NCBI RefSeq assembly: GCF_030867095.1
Contig: NC_081825.1
Location: 51,326,501 to 51,390,500, forward strand
DNA: 64,000 nucleotides
Reading direction: 5' to 3'
Source: Alligator mississippiensis
Lineage: Eukaryota; Chordata; Crocodylia; Alligatoridae
Shown: positions 11,251-22,538 of the stretch, in pieces
Layout: each line of letters opens with the position of its first letter
How positions within the stretch are numbered: the first letter of the stretch is position 1
Program-made: the position numbers and the translations under genes
The notes under the pieces: model-generated
What the model saw: only the letters and a program-made list of their open reading frames with translations
The model's database searches: none
What the model was told of the DNA's origin: nothing

Positions 11251-12849
11251 ATACAGTGATCCTGTCTGTGCTATAAAAATAAACACAGTTAAGCACAGTT
11301 ATTAGATGTAGAATCCATTAAATCTTTTGTGCATTTTTGACACAAAACGGTATGAACACAATCATGATTCATAACTGTGCTTTTAGTTGGCTAATTTTTT
11401 AGGGTAGGACTGGGCTTTTAAGATATCTGAACTATGTAGGTGTCCCATCCATGTCGTAAATAGTGAGACCTCTAGGGGTCACATGTGTGCTATTCTATTT
11501 TCTTGAGCATTAAAACAATAATGGAATATCACAAACCTTTTTCCTACTTATACAACATAGCTTTATTTTTTTTTAATAATCACTTTGATGATGGAAAATT
11601 GTATGCTAGTAGGCAAAAAAACCTTCTGTTGTAGAGGTCTCCTACTGTTGCTCTCCAAAGCCGATGCTGATGTTTTAAGAGTTAGACTTCTTCAAGAGTC
11701 AGTTTTTGTCCAGGCAGATTGTGACCTGAAGTTCAGTGGCCAGATGAATAAAACTAATTTTAATAGTTCTATTTCTTTGAGTCCTCAAAATGTTTAGAGC
11801 TATATTGGAGGATTTATGAGCTGTGAGAGGCTGTGCACACTTGGCCCAGAGTAAGCCAATGTATGCAGGCTAGAGTTCTGGCAACTAATGAAGGCCAAAA
11901 AGAAAAACATGCAATGAAGATAGTAGAATGATAGCAGGGATGGATTTGGCACACTGGGCCAAGTGACTGGAGATGACCAATTTTCATCAGGGAATGGGCT
12001 GTCCAACAACATCTGAGAGCCAGACAGCAACATGGAGGAAAGGTGGGCTTGCACAAATAGACTCTGGTGGTCTCTGGTCTAGCTAAATTTGTCTTCTCTG
12101 TTTCTTGGGTTGCTCAACTTGCTGGGCTTCCTACATCCCTCTCTCTCCTGTAGGCCACTTCTCCAGTAAAAAGAAAGCTTCTAGGTGGGGAATTTCACCA
12201 GAGGCATAACTTACAATGTTTATGTCCTGGGAGGAGAGGAATGGAGGGATGGGAGTGTTGTGCTAAGCATTTGATAGTAGTGGGGAGGGCAGGGGGAAGG
12301 CAAGCAAGTACTGGAGGGTTTTTCCTACCCTTGCCAGGGCTGGCTCCCTGTATGCTGCCTCGCTGAGGCTGGACCAGGGCCAGTTCCATGCACCCTATCC
12401 AGCTCCCTGCGGACTGCCGTTCTGGCACACCTACTAAATTGATGCCCAGGACTGGTGTCCCCCTTATCCTGCCCTTCTTAGGCTACTGAGTGCAACTACC
12501 TAAGACCTTGTACTCTTTTTAAAAGTGCCCACTTCACAACAGCCATGCTGGCCAGCAGGACCTGCAGCATCATTCCTACGAGCTCATTTACCACAGAAGT
12601 TCATTGGTCAGGGACAACAATGGTGACTCCCATCCCCTTGGAGACTTCTCCCAGGGCAAACACAGTTATGCAGAGCTGCAGTATAATGCAAACAATCCCA
12701 AACGGTGTCTCCCTTTGTGCTGAAAGCAGCCTTCATATCCGTGTAGCTGTGTTGTGGGAGGGAAGAGTCCCTGAGCTTGATGCTCTTAGAAGGAGAGTTT
12801 ACAAATATATTTATTTCATGTTTATTTTACCTTCTTCCTGGACTAATGG
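11251..12849. other. Intergenic, no feature recognised
   Basis: Moderately AT-rich with no significant open frame, no matched terminal repeats and no similarity to other parts of the window that I noticed. Confidence 0.45.
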
Positions 12850-13152
12850 CTGTCAAGTCATCAGGCAGCCCTGCTGGGCTGGCCAGGCCCTTCCCAGAGG
12901 GCTGCTGGAGGCTCCGGGAGGGAGCATCAGGCTGCAGGCCCCTTGGGTGGATTTGGCAGAGGCTCCTCGCACTCTATGCAGCAGCGCTTCCTGGGCCCCA
13001 GTGCCCAGGTGCAGGGCCCTCCCAGGCCCTGCCGCCCCCAGCTGCCTCGGGCAGCCCTGGAGGGCCGCCAGAGGCTCTGAGAGGGAGCAGCAAGGCCACA
13101 GGCCCCCTCGGTGGCCTCAGCAGAGGCTCCTCACACGCTCCTGTCAAGTCAT
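12850..13152. repeat. GC-rich insert between exact 12-bp direct repeats
   Basis: ctgtcaagtcat occurs exactly at 12850-12861 and 13141-13152. Between them lie 279 bp of GC-rich DNA unlike the AT-rich flanks. The insert is itself a decayed two-unit duplication, with pairs such as ggcagccctg, gcaggccccttgg/acaggccccctcgg, and cagaggctcctc occurring twice. No inverted ends are visible. It could be an insertion with a 12-bp target duplication, or a filled-in duplication. Confidence 0.7.
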
Positions 13153-13599
13153 AGTTCTAATACTGTAATAGTTTTTATTCTGTGTTGTTGGTGCCTAGGA
13201 TCTCTCTATCTCGTAGTTGCCTCACACAATAAACTGTTTGCAACAATCCTGAATAGGATATGGGAAATAACATAGGATTTATTGAATAGAGTTTCCTTTT
13301 CACACTAGATATTTCCTCACCTCACAAGTCTTTCTTCTGACATATTCCTTGGACCATCACAGCAACAAGAACAATGTAAAACTACTCATATTAGAAAGTA
13401 TAATTACTGTGTTTGGAGCATGCACTTTCACCCAAAGACTGGTTATTCCTTTCAAGATGATAATTTACATCTTTACTCTGGTGCAAATCCCAGGTGAAAG
13501 GAATCTCTTTCTGGAGTGAAAAATACGAATTACATGCAGTAGTGGGCTTAACCACAAAGGCATAAAGCCATATGGGGGCACAGGCTAAATGTATGCATG
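13153..13599. other. Intergenic, no feature recognised
   Basis: AT-rich, with no open frame or repeat that I can identify. Confidence 0.4.
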
Positions 13600-14480
13600 C
13601 GTAAGAGTCATGGATTTAGGGTCTTGTCACCAGCAGTCTCTTGCTTCAAGGATGATTTCTACCACAGCTCATCGATGGGTCTTGAGGTGACTTGAGAGTC
13701 CCATCCTTGACTCACAGATCCATCTGCAGAAGTTACAGGTCTTTCCACAGGGGAGCATAGGCTGCAGGTTGAGATTCCTCTCTTTTTCCTTTCTCTACTT
13801 TCTCTTCTATACTTTTAGGGCAAGACAGAGAGATGCCCAAAGTTTGGTGGGCTTCTGCAAAAAGATCCAGTGTATATTTTACTCAGTGTGCCAAAGGATG
13901 GAACAGTTGTTAACATATTGAAGTCATGGGTGGTTGTTTTGAATACTTTGGTTTTGGACTGAAAATGTCCCAGATTAAAAGGCCCTCCATCCATTTGGTA
14001 TTCCGTATCAATTCTGGAAGGAAGGTGGTTCTTAATTAGAACCAAGATGACTGTGAGAGAAATCGAGAACAGAGTTGGGGTGATTACACATTCTGGCTTG
14101 ACCTCAGGTCAGATGACAAATGGATCTGTCTCTGATCCACTACAAAGAAGAGTCACAGTCTTCTGGTCATGGAAAAGCCTCAGGACCTTGATGTACTTTT
14201 CAAGATATCCAAATCTGGCCAGTACTTTCCACAAGGGTTCATGACTGATAGAATCAAAGGCCTTGGTAAGGTCAATGAAGGCCATATACAGGTCCTGGTG
14301 TTGTTCCTAACACTTTCCTTATACCTGGTGGGCAACAAAGATCATGTCAATTGCACCATGGGATGGTCTGAAACCACACTGAGATTCTGGCAGGACTTCC
14401 TCAGCAATAGGTAGAAGATGCTTCAGGAGGATGTGGGAGAGGATCTTCCCTGCTGTGGAAAGGAAGGCAATACCTTAATA
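13600..14480 (-). mobile_element. Non-CR1 LINE reverse-transcriptase relic, antisense
   Basis: The minus strand from about 14475 reads AGKILSHILLKHLLPI, then QCGFRPSHGAIDMIFVAHQ, then LYMAFIDLTKAFDSISHEPL and WKVLARFGYLEKYIKVL. This has the order of non-LTR RT motifs (GFR-x-R, then DL-x-KAFD), but the wording differs from the CR1 copies here, so it belongs to another LINE clade. At least one stop and several frame changes interrupt it. The part nearer 13600 no longer has recognisable RT blocks, so that boundary is approximate. I cannot name the clade with confidence. Confidence 0.7.
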
Positions 14481-15183
14481 GTTTCAACACACACACATGA
14501 TCGACCCATGACCAAAAGCACACAAAGACACCTACCAAAACAGACAGAGGATAATGTGGGGCCAAACATACTGTCCATGTAGTGTAGAGAAACATACTTA
14601 CACTGATCCTTTTGTATCATTCCTTCATAAAGCTCTGCAGCTGAACACCATGGTTGCCCAGGTCTGCAACTGTTTAAAAGGAGTTAGGCCCCTAAACAGT
14701 TGCTGCTGATAGTTAGGCTCAGCAATGAGGATTTGCCTTTTGTAAAGCAACAAAGCCTAAATCCTGCTTTAGCAACATTCCTCCCCAGCTGCTAGTGGTC
14801 TGTGGTGGTATATCCAGAAATAAAATAAAAATTAAGGTAAGCATTATTTCCACTCAGGTTTGTAAATCAATGGTATGGCACATGGTATAAAGACTTCTTA
14901 CACTCCAAGAGAATGTCTGCTAGTGGAAGGCAGACCTGTCACCTGAGGCATTAAAATGATAGATTAAAATAAAAGGATTCCATGTAGGGGTACAACAATT
15001 CTATGGCAACTCAAATTCTGATTTCTATTTATCATCATCATAATTGTCATTATTTATCTTTGTATAGCACAGTAGATGTGCGTGGGGTTACTTTACATAT
15101 AGAGCAGATATAAAGGCCCATGTGTTGACTTCTGTTTAGGGGCCCAACTCCCACTGAAATTAATAGGAGATAGGTGCATAAAT
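14481..15183. other. Intergenic, no feature recognised
   Basis: AT-rich with no convincing open frame or terminal repeat. A short (AC)n run lies near 14490-14500. Confidence 0.4.
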
Positions 15184-15186
15184 AGG

Positions 15187-15985
15187 GTGACCACATGGAC
15201 CCATGGGAAATCCAGGACACCATTCCCTCCTCTCCCACTCTCCCAAGTCAGCAGCACTGCTGCAGGCAGAGGCAGAGTGTCATTGTGTGACAGGGAGGTA
15301 GGGAGAAGTAGTGCCTGCCCGCCCACCTGTCTGTGCACCATGCTGCTTCGCCTCCCTGCCAGACTGCCCTGTGCCCCTGCAATTTTCCCTCCATGTGCCC
15401 TCTTACCTGGCATGTGGCCATCCAGCAACCCCTTGGCTCCTGGCCACTTTCAGCACCTGGAAGAAAGCATGGACTAGCACATAGGAGGTGCCAGGCTTCG
15501 TGTGGACTCAGGCACCCAGCACCCCCATGATCAGCATAGCCAGACACATGGCTCCGCCGCCTCTTGTGCCCATCCTGTGTGGGCAGTGAATGCAAGCACC
15601 TGGTGCAGCAGTGGCTGCAGCCAAGCTGACTCACATGACCCAGTTGAGGCTACAGTTCCAGGGTAGAGCCCAGAGCCCAAAGCCGCCCTTCTCCCTCCCC
15701 TCCCCACCAAAACATGGGTCCCCACTGGCAGCCAGGAGGGAAGGACAGATCCCTGCTCCCCTCAGGGGTGTGACCTTCCCTGCCCCTATACCCTGGGGAT
15801 GCCACATACACACGTGCACACACATGTAAGCAGCCCACACTTACAGCAGCACTCTCCTCTGCCCTACCCCAGCCTATCCACAACAATCCAGGACTTTTGC
15901 TTCAATTTTCACCAACCAGCGGGGATAATGGGGCAGTGTACAAAATCCGGGACTGTCCTTTGCAAACTGGAAGTATGGTCAATCT
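15187..15985. mobile_element. Non-autonomous DNA transposon (GGTGACCA ends)
   Basis: The left end is aGGGTGACCACATGGACCCA and the right end is GTATGGTCAATCT, an imperfect inverted pair (TGACCA versus TGGTCA). Sub-terminal words agree too: aaatccaggacacc on the left and aaaatccgggactgtcc on the right. The flanks carry gcataaat and tcataaat, a possible 8-bp target duplication. The interior is GC-rich filler without transposase. Overlapping open frames on both strands here are composition artefacts. Confidence 0.6.
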
Positions 15986-16543
15986 ATTCATAAATGCTTT
16001 TGTGCATCCGGGCCTTGTGCTAAGGTTATAAAGTAAAACAACAGTCCTGCAAGCACTTAAGCAGGTGTTTTCTTTGCCATGTCCGATGCTAAGCACCTGT
16101 GTCTTTGTGAGGTTTGTGTCTAGGTGAATACAGATGGGAAACTGGGATGCACTGATGTCAGGCAAAGAAAGAATACTCCTATTTCCCTAAGGAGCTCCTT
16201 GGAAAGGGACCATGCATGTTCTGTGTGCATTTGGGCTGTGTGCACTGATAATTTGAAAGGGGCTGCGTGCATTTGATAAATGTATTGTCCCTGGGCTTAA
16301 AGCATACTGTGTTGCCTTGAGCAAGCTGCTTCCTGAATAAGGAGTCATAGAGCTGCCTCCACACAGTGCTGGAGGTGGGCTACTTAGCTCTGCTGAATGA
16401 TAATGTCAGTTACCCTGCCTCTGGCTAATTAGTCCACCCATACAGTAAGGAGTTTAGAAAGTAGCTTGACTGGAATAGCAAAGTATGCATGAGGATGTCA
16501 GTACCAAGCATGGAACATTTTCTATATGTAGATAGCCTTACTA
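15986..16543. other. Intergenic, no feature recognised
   Basis: No open frame, terminal repeat or RNA gene that I can support. Confidence 0.4.
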
Positions 16544-17516
16544 CCATATTTAGACAAACCCAAGAGGATTATGAATTTAAGATGACTCCCCCAATGATTA
16601 GATTCTGTACGTAGAACATTATAAATTTGTTATACTTTCCCATGTATATAATTTAATTAGTGGAAGGTCCTCTTAAATTTGCATCTGCCCCCTATTGGTG
16701 TGATGGGGAAAGCAGAGGCAGGGAGTGAGGAGACACACCTCTGCCCCTTGACCACCCTGTGCCTGTGCCTGCCCCCCTATACCTGCCCTTTCTGTTGCCT
16801 TCCCCTCCATGACTGTACCTGCCTCCTGCATCACTACCCGTGTGCCCCATGCCTGGGTCTCCCCACCCAGTTCCTGCTTCCCTTACCCCCTGCTTCTCCC
16901 TGCAACCTTGCCTGTCCTTCCCACCCTGTGTTTACCACCCCTGTTACCTTCTGCTGTAGTTCTGCTCCTCTGGGTCAATCAGCAGCAGTGCAGCCCCAGC
17001 CCAGCCCAGCCTGGCCAGGGATAAGCAGGCGCAGCTCCTACCTGAGCCAGTTGGGGCTTGAGGGACTGGACCTAGAGCAGAAGGTAAGGCGGGGGGGGGG
17101 CAGCATAGGGGACGGGAGCAAGGAATTGTGGGACAGGCTTCATGGAGAAGCAAGAGGTGGAGGAGGCAGGGGGTGGAGGGCAGACACAGTGGGCAAGGGG
17201 CAGGCAGTTTCATTCTGGGACTCATTCTGGGGAGTGAAGGGTGGGTGGGGAAAGGTTTCAGGCTTCCCCCTGCCCCCATGGTCTGCCCCGTGTTTCTCCT
17301 GGTCATGTGCCTCCTCCCCCTGCCAAAGGAGCCTTTTCAGCCCAGGATAAACGGCATCAGCATCAACTTCAGCCCTGAGTCCTGGACCAAAGCTGGAGCC
17401 GAGCCACTACCTGTCCCAGGCAATACTCAAACTCAAGATGAGGTGTCATCCGCCCGCCCCCCTTGCTGATTGGAGGGGCTGAGGGAGAACCTCATCTTGG
17501 ATTTGAGTAAATATGG
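16544..17516. mobile_element. TA-inserted element with CCATATTTA ends, copy 1
   Basis: The left end CCATATTTAGACAAACCCAA and right end TTGGATTTGAGTAAATATGG are inverted copies. The dinucleotide TA lies immediately outside each end (16542-16543, 17517-17518), as in Tc1/mariner/pogo-type transposition. The length is 973 bp. An AT-rich block near the left (about 16575-16670) corresponds in reverse to one near the right end of the second copy at 36833, and the middle is GC-rich filler. No transposase frame is present, so it depended on proteins from elsewhere. Confidence 0.8.
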
Positions 17517-18104
17517 TATTAGCTCTTTTTCATCTTGCACTGCTGAGCTATTTTAACCTTCATTTATTTACAAATGGTTCATTTGGAGCATTAGGACAGA
17601 AGAGTGGGTTGTGGTGGAAAAAATGATTCAGCCAGCTATCTGTTTTCATTTTAAGACCACAGTTTTTCACAGTGGATGCTTAATATTAGTTACCTCCTAT
17701 CCAGCTCCTTCCTGACATCACTGGGAGTTTCTGGGTGCTCAGTGCTTTTAAAACTCAGTGTGTTTGCTGAAGCACCTATGACAAATTTAGGAGCTTACCT
17801 TCAGTTGACCTTTTTTTTTAAATACAGTGTACTTGCATAGCTGGGGGGCTGAAAAAGGCACTGCCCTTACCTGTAGCATGCCCTTATTCAAACTTAAGGT
17901 AAACAATTACTATTCATTAAGTATCCAGTCCTGACAGTGCTCTAAAACTGACTAGCTGCTGTCATTTCCAAGATTTCTAATAGTCATTCTTCAGGCTGAT
18001 ATTAGAAGCCTTGGGAATGAGAGGAGGTAGCAACCATGAAGCTCATTGCCTCTGTCAATTTCAAGGCTTCTAATTGCTGCCCTTCAACAGCTGCTTTCCC
18101 TTAA
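17517..18104. other. Intergenic, no feature recognised
   Basis: AT-rich, with no long open frame and no repeat structure that I could pair. Confidence 0.4.
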
Positions 18105-19725
18105 CTCTGGTTCCCAAACCGTGGGTTGCAACCCCACAGTATCAGCAATTGGGGTCATGAGATTTCTGCACCCACAGCTGTCATGGCCACCAAGGTGAGG
18201 TGCAGAAGCGGCAGCAGTATGGAGTTGTGCCTCCACTGCTGCCAGGTGGGCAGGGGGGCCCTCAGCTTAGTGGCCATGGTGGTGTGGTGCTCCTTCCCAC
18301 ACCATGTCCTGCCTGCTGAGCCATGGAGCCCCTGGGGGGAGGGCATCAGGGCAGGGAGCCCCATTAAGCCTGCAGCAGGCAGGCTGCATCCTCCCCACCA
18401 CCATGGACTTTGCTCTGGCAGTGCTGCCCACAGGGGAGGGATGGGGGGAGGTGGGGAGGAAACCAGGCTCCATACTCCACACTGGCTGCAGCAGCTGTTG
18501 CCTCCTGCAGGTGGTAGCCAGGGCTTGGGCACTGCTGGTGGGGAGGGAGGAAGGGATGAGGGTCAGGGAGCTGTGGGCCCTGGCTCTGGGGCACCTGGGG
18601 GTTGTGGGGGGATGCAGGTTGGGAGGGAGAGCACCAGCAGGGCCAAGGGGCTGAGGGTTGGGAGACCAGCACCAGCAAGGCCAGGGTGCTGTGGGTCAGG
18701 AGTGAGGGGCACCAGCAGGGCCAGGGGGCTGTGGGTTTAAAGCAGGCTTGTCCAACATACGGCCCGCGGGCCACCATGCAGCCGGCCAGGCCATTTTCTG
18801 TGGCCCGCGGTGCTGCGATGGGACATGAAAGTAAATGCTGTTTACTTTCGTTCCCACCCCTTGTCCCTCCCCCAGACCCTCAGCAGCTTCCTAATGGCTA
18901 CTGAAGGGCTGGGGAAGGGACAAGGTTCCCACACGCACCGCGTCAGCTTGACATTGCCGATGCGGTGTGGCTCCTCCCCTCCCCCTTCATTTCACTGTGT
19001 CCCGTCCTAGCCCCGCCCCTCCCTTCCTCATTTGCATGCTGGCCACACCCTGTGCCAGTCCCGCCAGCTGCATGGGCTGGAGCAGGTCACGGTGCAGTGG
19101 GCGGGTGGGTGTGGGGGGTGCAGATGTCAGCACAGATGGATGCTGTGGCTGGGCCCACGGGAGATGCTGCTGTCACTGCTGCTGTGGCTGTGGCTGCTGG
19201 GGCGGGAAGCTGACACCACACCCACCTCCCCACATCCCCCCGCGCCCACAGACATCGCGCTGGGGGTGGTGAATCATGGGCCCTGGGGAGGGAGGGAGCC
19301 CTGCCAGTCGGGCTTGGGCTGCCCTGGGGGAGAGGGAGCTGGGGGGTGTCCCTGCACGTCCCGTACCCCCCTCTAGGGTTCCCACATGTCCCCCTGACTG
19401 CTGAGCCCAGGCATGCAGGTATGGAAGTATCCTCGAGGCCGCCCAGGTGGCAGGGAGGACACGGTGGGGTCAGGCGGCACTCCTTGACCCCTACCCCCCC
19501 AGGCTGTGGCCAGACTGGACAGGCTGCGCTAGCGCCCGCTCCTGCTGGCCCACTGGGTGATAAAAAGTTCATGATGCGGCCCCACATTCAAAACGGTTGT
19601 ACACCCCTGGTTTAGAGTGAAGGGCACCTGGGAGGAGGGAGGCCTGTGGGTTGGGAGTGAGGGGCCATGCTGAGGAAATAGTGTCATTAAAGGGGTCACG
19701 CTGAGGAAAAGTTTAGGAAGCACTG
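18105..19725. mobile_element. Outer hAT-like element split by a second one
   Basis: The left end reads CTCTGGTTCCCAAACC with gttgcaacccc inside it. The right end near 19725 reads aaaagtttaggaagCACTG with ggggtcac inside it. These resemble the inverted CAGTGGTTCCCAAACTTTT-type ends of short hAT elements. No clear target duplication remains. GC-rich internal DNA holds a tandem motif around 18610-18735 (accagcagggccaggggctg-like). The element is interrupted at 18743-19609 by another insertion. Confidence 0.55.
18743..19609. mobile_element. hAT-like element inside another, with 8-bp duplication
   Basis: The ends are CAGGCTTGTCCAACATACGG (left) and AACGGTTGTACACCCCTG (right), imperfect inverted copies. 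Flanking 8-mers gtttaaag (18735-18742) and gtttagag (19610-19617) differ at one base, which fits a hAT target duplication. The 867-bp interior is GC-rich with many CpGs and no transposase. The CpG content makes it look younger than the element around it. Confidence 0.85.
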
Positions 19726-19928
19726 CCTCAACTGTTTCTGGCCCTGTTAAAGGGAACAGAGTTGATTACAAACTATACAGTTACTAATAGTGTAACAAAG
19801 AATGGATGAGTGGGGCACCTAATTTGGGCACCAATGTCGAGGGAGTGCAAGAAAGGCAGCGGCTGCCACAAAATAGGACATAAAAATTGCTTGTTACAAC
19901 TCTGACAATTACAGTTGCAGTTAGTATG

Positions 19929-20046
19929 AGCTTAACCTGAGTTCAGTTAAGTTACAAAGTAGACAGCAAGGCTGAAAGACTCTCTGCACCTAAGTGTTTT
20001 ATGCATTTAACTGATGTGTAAATAACTAGCTTGCTACAGCGTAAAC
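19929..20046 (+). repeat. Direct repeat, left copy (about 118 bp)
   Basis: It runs from agcttaacctgagttcagtt to ttgctacagc and is closely matched by 20668-20782. The copies share small palindromes such as the tgcatttaactgatgtg region. Confidence 0.85.
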
Positions 20047-20667
20047 AATAGGAAATAAGTTTGGCCTGATACTGCATTTATGCCTTAGAAAAATTATCCA
20101 CTATACATATAAGTGTATAGTAAATCTATACATTGTAGTGAATCTATACATTTGTACTAGGGTATAGCAGGTGCTATAGAGATCTGCATTTAGCTGATCT
20201 CCAAAAAGAAAAGAAAATTCTAAATGAAAGGTTGATTTTACACCTCTTATACTTAGTGAGAAAGCACAACAAAGAACGCCTTCTAAGAATCCCTTTTTGT
20301 GGTAAGACTCTTGCCCCTTCTTATTTTTCTGGGTTGTGCTGTCTCATCCTAAGTAATATTTTTCTTAAGAGCAAGTTTATCTCCAAGAAGTAATTTGCCT
20401 AATTGAATGTTATTAGAAGAATTTCATTCTGGGACTCAGTTAAAAGTTCCAAGGTTCACAAGGTGGAAATCTTATCACTAATCTGTACCGTCATTTGAAG
20501 TTTGCTCTAGCTCCCTTAAATACTGTTCAGAATTATAAGTGAATTAAGTTCAACATATCACAACAACTATGTGGTATTTCATGAAAGTATTTCTATATGG
20601 GAATTGATCCTAACTTCTTTCATCTTCATTCTCAGGATGTATCACAACTTAGGTTAGGCTCAGTATA

Positions 20668-20782
20668 GGCTTAACCTGAGTTCAGTTAAGTCACAAAGTA
20701 GATAGTGAGGCTGAAAGACTATGCACTTAAGTGCTTTATGCACTTAACTGATGTGCAAATAACCACTTTGCTACAGCTTAAC
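20668..20782 (+). repeat. Direct repeat, right copy (about 115 bp)
   Basis: This is the second copy of 19929-20046. It ends within about 10 bp of the 5' junction of the CR1 element at 20790, so either the LINE landed at the edge of a repeat or the duplication and insertion are linked. Confidence 0.85.
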
Positions 20783-20789
20783 CTTCACT

Positions 20790-22538
20790 CTCAGGTTTGC
20801 TCACCAACTCAGGAGAGCTGTCTACAAGCACCCAGGAGAAAGCTGAACTCCTGAATAACTACTTCACCTCAGTCTTTCACTGGACCAACAGGAAAAGCAT
20901 GTCAGGTAGAGCACAGGATGAACACGGTAGGGATAATCATGTTCCTACTATTGCCATAGAATTGGTGTACAACCAATTAATAAAATTAGATGTATACAAA
21001 TGAGCAGGACCGGATGATCTTCATCTGAGAGTGCTGAAGGAACTGGCCAAATTCATTGTGGAAACCCTGGCAAAACTCTTCCACAACTCTGGAGAAGTCC
21101 TTGAGGCCTGGAAAAGGGCCAATGTTGTGCCCTTCCACAAGAAGGGCAGGAGGGAGGACCCGAGTAACTATAGGCCAATCAGCCTAACTTCCATCCTAGG
21201 GAAAATCCTAGAAAAGTTCATCAAGGAGTCTATCTGTGATAAGCTTGCAGAAGGTAAGATTCTGAATGACAGCCAGCATGGCTTCATTATGGGCAGGTCT
21301 TGGCTTACCAACCTCATCTCCTTCTATGACCAGGTAACTCGCCACCTGAACACAAGAGAACAGGTTGACATTGTATACCTTGACTTCCAAAAGGTCTTTG
21401 ATCTAGTATCCCACAATGTCCTTGCAAGAAAATTGGAGGATTGTGGGCTTAACTCTGAGACAGTCAGGTGGGTAAGAAACTGGCTGCAGGATAGGACCCA
21501 GACAGTCAAAGTGAATGGATCTGTATTATGCTGGCAAGAAGTGGGCTGTGGTGTCCCACAGGGGTTGGTGCTCAGTCCAGTACTTTTCAACATCTATATT
21601 AATGATTTGGATGTGGGTTTGAAGAGCTCACTGGCAAAGCTCATGGAGGACACCAAGTTATGGGGAAGTGTCTTGAAGGTAGGCTACAGTTATGGGGTCA
21701 CACTTGAAGGTAGGCTACAGTTATAGGTGGACCTAGACAGGCTGGTAAGTTGGGTGGATCAGAACCTGATGAAGTTCAACATTGAGAAATGTAAAGTGCT
21801 CCACCTCGGGATGAGTAACCCCCAACACACCTACAGGCTTGGCGACACCAAACTGACTAGAACCATGAATTAAAGGGACCTGGGGGTAATAATAGACCAC
21901 AGTATGAATATGAGCCAGCAGTGCAGTGCTGTAGCTAGTAGGGCAAATAATACTCTGGTATGCATCAATCAATGCATCTCCAGCGAAGTCAAGGAGGTGA
22001 TTGTTCTGCTCTACTCAGCACTGGTGAGACCATAGCTGGAGTACTGCGTCCAGTTCCAGCATCTTTAACAAGGACATGGACAAGCTTGAGAGAATCCAAA
22101 AGAAGAACCACCCATATGATCAATCTTAAAAGACAAGCCATATGAGGAAAGGCTGAGAGATCTGGGACTCTTCAGCCTGAGGAAAAGAAGGCTGAGAGGG
22201 GACCTGGTAAGCTTACTCCCCTTAGTAGGGGAGTATATCAAGGGCTCAGTGAGCAACTGTTCCCAAGGCACCCAAGGGGAAAACCAGAAGTAATGGCCAT
22301 GAACCCCTGGAAGATTGATTCAGGCTCAACATTAGGAAAAACCTCTTCACAGTCAGGGTGTCCAGACTGTGGAATAAGCTCCCTCCAGAGGCAGTGCAAT
22401 CACCTACCTTAGAAATCTTCAAGAGGAGACTAGACAGTCACCTTGCTGGGGTCACCTGACCCCCAGTTATCTTTCCTGCTTGGTGCAGGGGGCTGGACCC
22501 AAGGTCCCTTCTAGCCTTACAATCTATGAATCTGTGAA
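20790..22538 (+). mobile_element. CR1 LINE, 5'-truncated, old copy
   Basis: This is a plus-orientation CR1 copy of about the same extent as that at 9423 but more diverged. It ends with aaggtcccttctagccttac and the tail aatctatgaatctgtgaatc. A short tandem duplication inside it (cttgaaggtaggctacagtt at 21672 and 21703, period 31) disrupts the RT frame just after the catalytic region. Confidence 0.92.
20797..22460 (+). pseudogene. CR1 ORF2 RT relic with altered catalytic box
   Basis: Frame 20797-21003 (QEKAELLNNYFTSVFH) continues in the same frame after a TGA at 21001-21003 into 21031-21726. That part has LKELAKFIVETLAKLFHNSG, AWKRANVVPFHKKGRREDPS, YRPISLTSILGKILEK, QHGFIMGRSWLTNLI, VYLDFQKVFDLVSH and GCGVPQGLVLSPVLF. 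The catalytic box, FADD in the young copy, reads LMED here, so the first catalytic aspartate is lost. A TAG at 21724-21726 follows the 31-bp duplication. Downstream C-terminal blocks survive only in pieces across frames. Confidence 0.9.

Noticed and set aside
15187..15886. Overlapping open frames on both strands
   Set aside because: They lie in the GC-rich interior of a DNA transposon, are present in all frames, and have no domain or splice context.
16679..17469. 223-codon frame rich in Pro/Leu/Cys
   Set aside because: It falls wholly inside the TA-inserted element 16544-17516 and is driven by composition.
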